Positions 1 through 30,196 of a stretch of 64,000 nt of DNA are shown piece by piece (positions within the stretch are counted from its first letter, which is position 1; each line of letters begins with the position of its first letter). The position numbers and the translations under genes were made by a program. The DNA is from Nansenia antarctica (lineage: Eukaryota; Chordata; Actinopteri; Argentiniformes; Microstomatidae), in assembly GCA_963989245.1 (NCBI GenBank), contig OZ022341.1, positions 61,378,233-61,442,232 of the forward strand, given 5' to 3'. The notes under the pieces were generated by a model. It saw only the letters and a program-made list of their open reading frames with translations, was not told the origin of the DNA and made no database searches.

Positions 1-704
1 TTGCCCATAATTCACCCATCCATCCCCCACATAATAAGATGTGTATGATTGTCTAGACAGTCAGAGATTACACAGCTAACGAAAATGTCACAGTGCGTCA
101 TCGTGGACGAGATGATCTCATACAGGAGGAATCGTATCTCCTCATTTACAGCTCATTATCAGTCGGAACGAACGCCTAGAAGAAAAACAGGATGTAGACT
201 ACCTCTATGATCGTATCTTCTCCTATCCTCCCACATTATGGAGTTCCTTTTGGCGTCTCTCATCTTCAAGACTGCTGCTGTAAGGAGTTCTGCTTTAACT
301 TTTTGAAGTTGCTAATCGTACATCTGGGGCACGCAGCTGCAAAACCTCTAATGAGCTTGGCATCAAGGAAGCACAGGAAATAAAACAGACCCTTAATGAG
401 GCCCAACAAGCTCCAAAGCATTGAAGCTGGCTGTACTCTGGAATACAGATTTGTTGCTGTTTTGCAGTTTTCTGCCCAGGGCCAGCGAGCATGGCTTCCT
501 TCCTGGGTGTTCCGCAGTCATTATTGTTTGTGTGTACAGTTTGTAGACACAGGATAAAGGTAAGGTTGTAGAATTAAGGTGGGAAGGAAGAGACCGGTAG
601 GGTTGCACTGGTGGAGGGGAGGTCGGGGGGCAGTTTAGGATGCAGAATGAAAACGAAATGTGTATGAAAGAAAATCCAAAGTTAAGCTAAGTTACCCCTT
701 CCCC

Positions 705-707
<3 letters not shown>
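1..707. other. Upstream intron sequence, nothing recognised
   Basis: No exon, transposon end or structured RNA was recognised. Short open frames here have no domain signature. Confidence 0.5.

Positions 708-764
<57 letters not shown>
708..764. repeat. (CA)n microsatellite
   Basis: An uninterrupted CA run abutting the left end of the TIR element that starts at 767. Confidence 0.97.
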
Positions 765-766
<2 letters not shown>

Positions 767-1666
767 GGGCCTTATTATGCACTTCTTAACTTGCCGTCTT
801 AAGTCTTAATTAAGACGCACCGCCAGGTTAAGACCTACCGCCACCCTTATTATGCGCTTCATACGTGCTACTGCTATTATGCCGGTGTCGATAGGCGCCC
901 ACACATAAGACGTAATACTCCCGTGCATATATTACTCATTGTGGGAGTGTTCATATGTTAATGAAGTGCACTAGGCGCCCCTGCTATTATGCGATCTGAC
1001 TTTGCTCCTAGCGCTAAGAAGTGGTTTGAAAAGTTCTTAAGTTTAGACTTCATGCACGTTTTGAAACACGAGCGCGCCTCCGCGGTTTGCGCATGCATGT
1101 GGGCACACATGAACACGCACGTGGCTCCACGGCAAGTCGTCAATTACGGTCACAGTATAAATGCTTTATTTCAGAAGGGAGAGGCCAGCGCTGTACAGTA
1201 TGTTGCCTCCGCATACTGTGCACATACAGTACCAGCATGCCGTGCGTAATATAATGACATCAACATCTGTCATTCCTGCAGTCTTCCAGCGACCCCTCTG
1301 TAATACTTCTCAACTCACAAGCGGAGGTATTGCCGTGTTTATTCAGAAAATAATCATGCACGAGCTTGTTACTTTCTTCTGCAGAGAAGCACGCTGACCT
1401 CCTTCTTAGGACTTCCATAATAGCATAGCGCTAATGACTCAACGCAGCCGGTTCTTAAAGGGAATGGCACCTGGCACGCTGATTGGGTTGATTGAGAAGA
1501 CGCCCAAAACACACCCATGACTAATGTCTTTGCTTAGCGCCGGGTTTTAGGCGCCCACTACCGCACGCATAATAGCAAAGTGGCCTTGACCACGCCTCCA
1601 CGTCTTAAGTTTAGATCTACCGCCTCGTCTTATTGCTTAAGACTTATGAAGTGCATAATAGGGCCC
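767..1666. mobile_element. Non-autonomous TIR transposon of about 900 bp
   Basis: The left end GGGCCTTATTATGCACTTC and the reverse complement of the right end, GGGCCCTATTATGCACTTC, differ at one position. AGT lies outside both ends (764-766 and 1667-1669), a possible 3-bp target duplication. The motif TATTATGC and its complement recur inside, and a palindromic cttaattaag block lies near the left end. No transposase remains. The GGGCC termini suggest the PIF/Harbinger-ISL2EU group, but this is a guess. Confidence 0.75.
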
Positions 1667-1669
1667 AGT

Positions 1670-3487
1670 ATCTCTGGTGAGAGCAGTCTTAAATGTCAAA
1701 GTTAATGCAATTTGTCTGACATATGTACTGGAACCTCATGGTGGCACCACTGGGCCAACTAAATGATGAAGGGAATGACGAAATAACAGAATTTCTTGCA
1801 GTTGAGGCAGAATCACCACAGCATCGTTGCCCAGAGCGCAAACCGGATTCATTGCCTTGCACACTCACGTAAATCTTCAGCACAATACCTCCCTTTGATG
1901 AGACGCCAATGTCATTGGAAATAGAAAGCCACACTTTTTGATTTTGCTGCCAGCAGGAATCACCACAAATGGAGATGTAGTTATCTCCCCAGTTCGATAA
2001 TGCATTACGTGTGAGAGCAGGCATTGTAATTCAGCCCCCCCCCGTTCATTGTCTGGGATTGAATTCTTTATCTGTGTGCAGAGGTTGTAAATGCTCAAGC
2101 TGTTTGTAGTTACACAGCAGGAAGAGGACTCTAGTGGTTAGACTATAAAAATGAATCGGTTTACACTGAATGATAGAGTGGCGTCAAGAGATGTGGGGAA
2201 ATGCATGTTCCTTCTCGTTCCCAAGGATGTGGCTTGTGTGCTTGATCTAGCCTTTTGTCCCTTCTTGCTTAGACAGGGCAGTGATTAGTGCATGCCATGT
2301 GTACTATGACGCTGGTGTGAAATTGTGACACCCGGCCTACAGTACAGTGCTGTTATTATATTGACTTGTTATAAGACTTGGACCCAATCTCGTTCCCTTT
2401 CCTTCCACTATGTCTTGTTTTGGAGTGCCAAGCCCTCCGAACAGAGGGGTACTACCCACAAGGGGTAGTGGTTGAAAATCTTCACCTATGAAATGGGACA
2501 ACCCTTCAAGACCCTGATACGTCATCAGAAAATAATTGACGCTCGTGATTCATTCACAATTTAAGTTTCATCCTATCAGTCGATCAAACAAGTCGTCCAA
2601 TAAAAAAGAATAATGCTTCATTATCAGGCCACTTCATGACAGAACAACAGTGCTCTGTAGGCTATCAACCCCTGCTACTTCCCTGCCAGTCTACACTGAT
2701 ATTAGAGGAGCGGTAACAAGTGCAACAACTTCGTGGCTGAAATGCAACATGAAAATATGTCAAAATGTCGGACTATCATGCACAAATCAGGCTTAAAACA
2801 TGTAACGTTAGATAGATAACATTAGACTCACAGCTTGACACAGAGCACATTATTTCCATGCGTCCATTCACCTGTTTGCCACATTTGATTGGAACGGCCC
2901 ACTGTGTCTATACCACCCTTGCTAGATTCTCCTGTTCCTGGGGAACACGGGGATGTGTGATGGTTGATGTTATTCAACCGGGAAGTGAGGCAAATGTATG
3001 GATGAATGAGATGTCCGCTGTCGCATTCGCTAGAGAAATAGAGGGACCAGTCTGGAAATCGAGCCGTGCCAACCGCATCACGTTTGCAGCAGCAACCACA
3101 CCAGACAACTCTGAATTTACATGAAATATGATTACCATCATCCGCTGTCTAACGCCACAGGTAGGAATTTATTTCTAAATAAACAGGGTTGTACATCTTG
3201 TTCTGGAGTGGAAATGTGAACCGCTCTCCGATGGCATTGTGTATTTCTATGGTTGAGACCTTCAAGTCAGCTTAGGTACACAGCACATCGGCATTATAGT
3301 GATTTTTTTGTTATGCTAGTTATAGAGAAAAGAAACAGAATAGATTAAAATTATATTAAACTCAGATAATACGATGGTTATCATCGTATGATGGTTATCC
3401 ATATTAACGAAGAAAAAGTATTACATTTGTGGTTGTCTTCAGTGATCTCCAGATTTCTGCCGATGATTCGCAAGGCATTCTGGGATT
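1670..3487. other. Intron sequence, nothing recognised
   Basis: No repeat boundary or exon is evident. Open frames at 1689-2098 (minus) and 2858-3124 (plus) lack any recognised domain and splice context. Confidence 0.45.
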
Positions 3488-3545
3488 TGAATGAATGAAT
3501 AAATGAATGAATGAATGAATGAATGAATGAATGAATGAATGAATG
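3488..3545. repeat. (GAAT)n microsatellite tail
   Basis: About 14 copies of a GAAT/AATG tetramer directly beside the 3' end of an inverted LINE fragment, probably its 3' tail read on the other strand. Confidence 0.9.
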
Positions 3546-3830
3546 GTCTTTATTGTCATTGATATAGTACAGGTACCATACAACGAAATTTAGGAGGGGG
3601 GGCTCCCCTGGTGCTTGGAAAAAAGACTAAAAACAAGAAGGGAAAAGAGCTGGTTTACATAAATAAAGGCTATGTACACTATCCACTATACTATACTACT
3701 ATACAATAAAACACTGTGCTGTACTCTATGCTATGCTATAAATATCCTAACATTTCCTATATCTGAACCTTATGTACACAAGGGTTGTCATATTGCACAT
3801 AGTATTGTTGCACATTCATTTCATAAGACG
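3546..3830 (-). mobile_element. L2-like LINE, 3' UTR fragment
   Basis: The stretch matches 28880-29100 by eye: gtacaggtaccatacaacga, ggctcccctggtg, gagctggtttacat, aaataaaggctatgtacac and gggttgtcatattgcaca recur in order. The second copy joins an L2-like reverse transcriptase end, so this one is a severely 5'-truncated member of the same family. Confidence 0.8.
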
Positions 3831-4437
3831 GAGGGCTGTGGCTATCTTTGGAGTCTGGTCGTCAAAAATCTCTCTTTCGAGGGCTATGTAGCCTTACCTC
3901 TTGGCCCTATCCCTACATGAAAACAAGAATTGGGACACCCCTACTCTACATGTGAACCCGCAAAACGGAGCCGTAGGACTGAAAATGGAGCCGTAGGGGT
4001 GAAATGAGATTGGGCCTTGGTGTGCTCTTTCTGTCTATCTCCCTCACTCCCTCAAATTCACACTCCCTCTATGAGCTATGAACCACTAGTGTGTGTCCAT
4101 GCTAGTTTCCGTTAAAATCACATTCAACTCATCAACTTTTCCCTCTGCACACCCAGTGTCTGGAGTTTTAGGTCTAGCACTCTTCCACTGTTCTTGGTTG
4201 TTTTTGAGGGGTACAATTGCTGGTGGGGAATGTAAATGAGTAAGGGACGTTAGAGTATATGTGTGTGCTTCTAGTTGAAAAGCAATTAGCAGAATTAAAT
4301 AAACCAGGCATGCCACAAATGGCTTTGACAAGTTAATTTCGATTCAGTGTGAAGAGTGTACACAAATTGTATACTGTATGGTAATTAAAACTTTCTGTGG
4401 TGCATTCTGATCATACTCCACACAATACTGTCTATAT
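3831..4437. other. Intron sequence, nothing recognised
   Basis: No domain, repeat boundary or exon identified. Confidence 0.4.
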
Positions 4438-4592
4438 GTTACGGTACATGTGGGAATACGGTACATGTGGGAAAACTAGGGTTAACCCTAACATTAACCC
4501 TACCCCTAATCCTAACCCTAACCGTAGCACCCTAGCACCTAACCCTAACCCTAGTTTTCCCACATGTACCATATTCCCACATGTACCGTAAC
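4438..4592. mobile_element. Fold-back element with telomere-like core
   Basis: Inverted arms of about 46 bp (4438-4483 and 4547-4592) contain a doubled GGTACATGTGGGAA motif. The loop consists of imperfect CCCTAA repeats. ATAT flanks both ends (4434-4437 and 4593-4596), a plausible 4-bp target duplication. No coding capacity. Confidence 0.8.
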
Positions 4593-4596
4593 ATAT

Positions 4597-6380
4597 AAAT
4601 ATGACTTCAGTTTGGGAAGCTGTTTACAGAATAACACCAATATAATCCATTCACTCCTCGTAGCCCTTTGAACCCAAGAAGTTTCACACAGATGAGCGCC
4701 ACTACACCTGTGGAGATATCCTCCATTCCATGGGCCCATTATACTCCTAGGACTACACAACCCACGAGGACTCCCTCCTGAGACTACATAGCCCACAAGA
4801 ACTCCCTTGCCATTCATAAAGGCAGTTCAATGTCTACAAACCCAAAACATCGGGTGTCCCGCCATCATCAGCAGCAGCTGAACATCTGCCGATGGCAACA
4901 TCATTTTATTTTTTTCCACTTAATTGGCGTAGAATCACAGCCACAGGTGATTTGTCTTGTTTATCTGTTACTCAGAGGCTAACCTAACAGCTACCTCCGG
5001 CTGATAAACAAGCCTACTTTAGACAATTGACTATCATCCCCAAGCACAGCCCATGTATATGGACTACCTAAATCTTAAGCTCACATCACTTTACTACTTG
5101 AACTACCTATTTTATTACAAGTTGTACTGCTAATCGCATCCTGTTTTATTTGTCACTTATGTCCTGGACTATTATGCCTGTTGCCTTATTGTCTTGTGCT
5201 TCAATGTTACTCTCTTACACGCAATGTGACGTAACAATAAAACGTGAAACTCTGCTGTCTATCATGCATCAACAGAAAGTGTATGCTGTATAGAGAGTGT
5301 AGTGATATTGAATGTAGACCTGATTCTCTTAATCATGCGCATGACATGTCGGTAGTTATGTGGAATCTTGTAACCTCTCTGTTTATGTCTGCAGTACACT
5401 CATGGAACATGTACTAACCACAACTAAACAAAATATACTATTATATACTATATTATATAATGTATATATTATTATTATTATATACCATAATAAAACAAGC
5501 TTTGGTCTCTGTCGGTAAAGGCTAGGTGAGTTAGGATTGATGACACTGTCATCTTGGTCGGGGTTGCATATCATTTAAAAACTGCTGCTGCCCAAGATTA
5601 TTAATGGCTTTGAACATAACCCTTCTTCACGACAAACGACAGATTCAGCTGCTGTTTGATGGGCACTTAATTTTTTTAAATATATATATATTATAATAAT
5701 AATAATAATAGTGTAGTGTGTTTGGACAGCTGCTATTGCTGGGCTAAATGCAAGTGTGATGTCTGAGCCAAATTCATGATGAACCTGGAGGAAAAAAAAA
5801 AGTCATTATCCTTATGAAGAGGTGTTGTTGTTTTTGATACCCCAGGCAATGGTGCGCTGAATTCAGGGATTGCCTCTCAGGAGTGTGAGGAGTGTGTGTG
5901 TGTGTGTGTGTGTGTATGTGTTTGTTTGTTTTTGTGTGGAGCGGGGGAAGTATAGCCCCTTTGCTGCCAAGTTGTATCATATCCAAGCCTCAGCCCACAT
6001 GAAGGGTAATCCTTGGCAAAGCAGCTGAAGGACGTTAGCCTAGCGAACATGCCACCCTCTGCTCTGTCATCTCCATTCATGCCTCATAATGACAAGCTGA
6101 CATAAATGTATTCACAGAGGGAATGCTGTCATAAAGGTAATGCTAAATATCATGGACAATTAGTTAGCATGACCATGACGCAGGTGTCTCTTGCCATGTA
6201 TGGGAATATATCTCAACCCCATTTTTGTAACAGGGACTACTGAATTATTATATATTCTCCTTCAGCAGTTTCGAGTTAAACCAACACTTAGATAGATCGA
6301 TTTTGTGTCATATAGCCATGATGAAACCAGTTTGCAACAGACCCATGGTGAGAAACACTGAAGTACGTTCTTCCATGTGG
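4597..6380. other. Intron sequence with short AT and TG repeats
   Basis: It contains ATT/TA-rich runs near 5450-5490 and 5675-5710 and a TG tract at 5891-5915. No exon or transposon end was recognised. Confidence 0.45.
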
Positions 6381-6782
6381 CTAAGGTCATGTTCTCACAT
6401 GAACATCCCAATCATGACCAGGAGCAAGTGGATGAGATTATGAGAAGCGTTCTCAAAGCCCTTTATGTAAACGAAGTAACACACGCAATCGAAGCAACAG
6501 ACGTGGTAGTTGATTGGTCCGGAAAAAAATTAATTGCCCGTTCGTCACGCTTTTATCCAGATCAACACGTACACGCTGTTGTTTTCCTATGGACATCCTC
6601 GATGCGTCGTTTCTAATCAGAGCGAAACCATCCTTTTCAAGTGGAACATGCGTCGGTTGTTTGCTCCGGGAGCGGCTCCGAATGCGCATCCTCACAGCTC
6701 CAAACGACGCAGAGCAAAGCGAATATTATCCTAAACTCTGATTCCAAGTGAAACAAATGTTCTAGTGAGAACACACCCTTAG
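6381..6782. mobile_element. MITE ending 41 bp before a kif26a exon
   Basis: The ends read CTAAGGTCATGTTCTCAC on the left and, reverse-complemented, CTAAGGGTGTGTTCTCAC on the right, followed by further imperfect matching. About 400 bp, no transposase. It occupies the region where the branch point and pyrimidine tract of exon 6823 would normally begin. Confidence 0.65.
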
Positions 6783-6822
6783 TTTCAGATATGCTGAACC
6801 GTTTGCTGTTTGTGTTCCGCAG

Positions 6823-26858
<20,036 letters not shown>

Positions 26859-28760
26859 GAAAGCGAGAGAGTGCAAGTGAGAGATGGAGACATTTTGAAA
26901 GTCAACATGAGAAGGCGCAAAGAAGTTGAAACAATCGATTATCCAAACCAGACCCCAAGTTATCTGAATTGTCTGAGAGACTGGGGGAGAAAGAGACGTA
27001 GGCGGAGAGACGGCCAATGGAAGAGTGGGCTATGCTGATATCAATGCCGGTGTAGGATAAATATGGCTCCATTGAGGATAGAGGCATCCACAATAACGAG
27101 AGCTAGGCTTAGATACAAACTCTCTCCGCTTCCTATGGGGCTGCTAAGTCTGACGTCAAACGTGACGTTTAGCAATTTCCGGGTCCAAACCAAAAATTCT
27201 CCGTACCAGTGTACTAAAGCGGTAGAATGACAGTTCTATCGTTTTTTAGACTCGGATCTATTCATACAACAAGGGACACAGCACTTTCCTGTTTTTCCCA
27301 TATTGTCAGCGTCTTTGAGCCTCGGAAAAGCGCTATATAAATATAATGAATTATTATTATTACTGAGGCATTTCGAAGAGAGTGCCTCAGCCAACTTTGG
27401 ACCCGGAAACACGTCATGACTTAACAGCTCCATTGGAGGACGAATATTTGGAACTGTGGATGACTGAAGACCTACATTACCGTCACCAGGAAGTGCCTTG
27501 ATCTGTTTTCAAGGGAATATACCAGCTTAACTGAGCAAACTCTAAACGTATTCCTTATGAGAAAAAACATACTTTCTATCGTACTGTATTGTATAGTGTA
27601 TTTATATGATTACAAAGTATGTAAAAAAAGTATCTTTTTAGTTATGAAAAAAAAAGAATGTGAATAAAATGAGAAAAAAGCAATAAGTTTATCATTATTG
27701 CATACCCAAATCTTTGCCTCTCTATGTGTTAAACATGTTTTATAGCCTTCCATGCCAAAAGGGAACATTTCTGCCTATACATATTTTCCTTTCAGCTTAC
27801 AACCACATTGTTAAACCAACATTGTGTCCTGTTCTGAACATCAGCTGTACAAAAGGGCTGTCAGGTTTGATTTTGACTCAGGACTGACTTACTGTTTAAA
27901 GCTCAGTTGCAGTCAATCGAGCAGAAACATTTACGATTCATACGAAATGGCACTCTGTCTCTTATAGTTACTGTGATCCTGCAAGATTCCAGATCTGCAA
28001 ACAGAGAGTGAGCAATTCCCCATAGGTCTTTGCGGAGGTCCTTGACCTTGTGCTTTTGAGTGACGTGACCAATGGCAGCTCGTTAATCAGAACTCGTGCT
28101 AGTTGCCACTCAGGACCTGAGACATGACTCCATGCCCAGTTCTGTATGTAAAAAAATCTGTGTCTGTTTGACACAATATTACCCGTTTCTATCTGCCTGC
28201 AAGGTTGGGGTCCTTTGCACCCAGTTAATACAGAAATTGTGAACCTATTTTAAAAATAACCCATTTTATATTATCAATATACATTCCTTATCCAATAGAA
28301 ATACTGGGGCTGGAAATGGTGATGAAATTGACCCCAAATCGTTACGTAGGGGACACACACATACTGTATGAGGGTAGAAGTGTAAAACTAAACGTCAATG
28401 GCTATACGTAGGAAGCACACATTTGATTTGAGTTATGTGTGTGTCCATTTAACATCAAAGGGTTGAAGAAAAGAACCTGAAAAGATAACAGTTGATCAGC
28501 CACTGATGGAAGGGAACTGGCTTTGATTCAATGCCTTCCAACCCTAAAGTTGCTGCATGAGACATTGTTCAACATCCTTTTTTGTAATATGCCTTGGTAA
28601 TCTTTTATAAGATGGTCTGTGGTTTTGACTTACATTTTTTAAATGTGTAATGTAAGATGTTTAATATATAAACCTTTTTTCTATTGTCTTTGTTTTTACA
28701 CTGTACAGTTTTCTAATCATTTGTATAAAAATAAAATAAAGGAAATGTACAGTATTGCAG
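26859..28760 (+). other. kif26a: Probable 3' UTR of kif26a
   Basis: No further coding exon follows the stop. AATAAA signals occur at 27663-27668 and, overlapping, at 28730-28740, so the transcript may end near 27.7 kb or 28.76 kb. A TIR element (27131-27438) lies inside the first option. The choice of end is inferred. Confidence 0.5.
27131..27438 (-). mobile_element. TIR element in the kif26a 3' UTR with THAP-like fragment
   Basis: The left end CTATGGGGCTGCTAAGTC and the reverse complement of the right end, CAATGGAGCTGTTAAGTC, match imperfectly. Both arms continue to TTCCGGGTCCAAA. On the minus strand a short frame starts MGKTGKCCVPCCMNRSESKK, reminiscent of the first C-x2-C of a THAP zinc finger; it is cut by a stop. 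A retroposon-like end (AAAGCGCTATATAAAT plus ATT) lies inside at 27327-27361. Confidence 0.55.
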
Positions 28761-28855
28761 TTTGCAGTGACTCATACATGTTATTAAAGGATATGAATCC
28801 TCTTGGTATATATTACATTGTGGAAATTAACGTTATTTTATTTCACTACTTCTTA
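27439..28855. other. 3' UTR or intergenic sequence
   Basis: AT-rich, with AATAAA near 27663 and near 28735. Nothing else recognised. Confidence 0.4.
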
Positions 28856-29770
28856 ATGGAATGGAATGGAATGGAATGGACTTTATTTGTCATTGCTACA
28901 GTACAGGTACCAAACAACGACATTTAGGAGGGGTGGCTCCCCTGGTGTTAGGAAAGGAAAAAAAAAAAAACATTTTAGAAAAAGCATAAAAGCATAAAAT
29001 CACAAGAAGGTAAGGAGCTGGTTTACATCAATAAAGGCTATGTACACAATCCACTGTACTATACTGCACAGATAGTCAACTAGGGTTGTCATATTGCACA
29101 AAAGTATTTTTTCACGTTATTTTAAAGTGTCACAGTTTGCAGGCTTGAAAATGTACGTGTTTGTGCCTCAGCACTAGCTGCCATACAATCCGTCCGGACT
29201 GTCCTGGGCCCAGAACTTAGGCCTTTGCTGTGTTCAGGGCCTTGACGGCCCTGTGGTAGAAGCAGTCCTTCAGTCTGTTTGTCTTAGCGGCCGGGGTCCT
29301 GTACCTCCTGTTCGAGGGCAGCCCGACAAAGTGTACGTGCCCAGGGTGGGTCGGGTCCCTGGAGATCTTGGAGGCCCTCCTGAGACAGCGTGTGTTGTAC
29401 AGCTCCTCCAGAGAGGGGAGGGGGGCGCCGGTGATCTTCTGTGCTGTTCTCACGACTCTCTGTAGCGCGTTTCTCTCCGCTGTTGTGCAGCTGTGGAACC
29501 AGTTGCAGATGCCGTAGGTGAGGATGCTCTCCACTGCGCCGTGGTAGAAGGCCACCAGTATCTCCTGCTTGTTGTGTTCTTTCCTGAGGCATCTCAGGGT
29601 GTATAGCCGCTGTTGTGCCCTCTTGATGGTGCCTTTTGTGTTGTCCTTCCAGGCCAGGTCATGTGATGTGATGTGATTCATGTGATGTCCCAGGAATCGG
29701 AGGGTTGAGACTCTCTCCACGCTCTCTCCGTCGATGAGCAGGGGCTGGATCTCGGACTTTTTCCTCCTGA
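28856..29770 (-). mobile_element. L2-like LINE, 5'-truncated
   Basis: Minus-strand frame 29720-29217 encodes the end of a reverse transcriptase ORF: FLGHHMNHITSHDLAWKDNT, QQRLYTLRCLRK, SILTYGICNW, RALQRVV-like and KITGAPLPSLEELYNTRCLR. The 3' UTR follows to a (GGAAT)n tail at 28856-28880. It is truncated upstream at about 29770. Confidence 0.88.
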
Positions 29771-30120
29771 AGTAATATATTTATATTAATATAGTGAGAA
29801 TAACCATCGGGATACTTTCAAGCAACAACTTGACCTAACAAACCTTTTAATCAAATCCATGATCTAAGTGTAGTGTACACACTAGGGTGCATCAAAATGC
29901 AATGCAAAACATTTTATGTCAAAATATCAACTTGTCCATTGTTGCATTTTGTTCTAATGCACATACAAATTACTTTTGCAAAGTTCTGGGAAAAATCATT
30001 GAGATTTCGAGGTGGAACGCAGCATGTGAAATTTAGAAATTTAGAAATTTTGAAATGTTTGTGTTCTTTCAGAACTCCAATTTCTTGACAACATGACAAG
30101 TCAATTTCTAAAAATACAAC

Positions 30121-30186
30121 AGTACTACTGTCATTAACAACCTGACATGGTACTACTGTCATTAACAACCTGACATGGTACTACTG
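30121..30186. repeat. 28-bp minisatellite, left remnant
   Basis: About two copies of a unit containing ATGGTACTACTGTCATTAAC, cut off by the LINE that follows. Confidence 0.9.
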
Positions 30187-30196
30187 TAACAACAGT

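Noticed and set aside
4480..4555. True telomere or chromosome fusion point
   Set aside because: The telomere-like repeats are few, imperfect and enclosed by transposon-like inverted arms; same for 43.9 kb.
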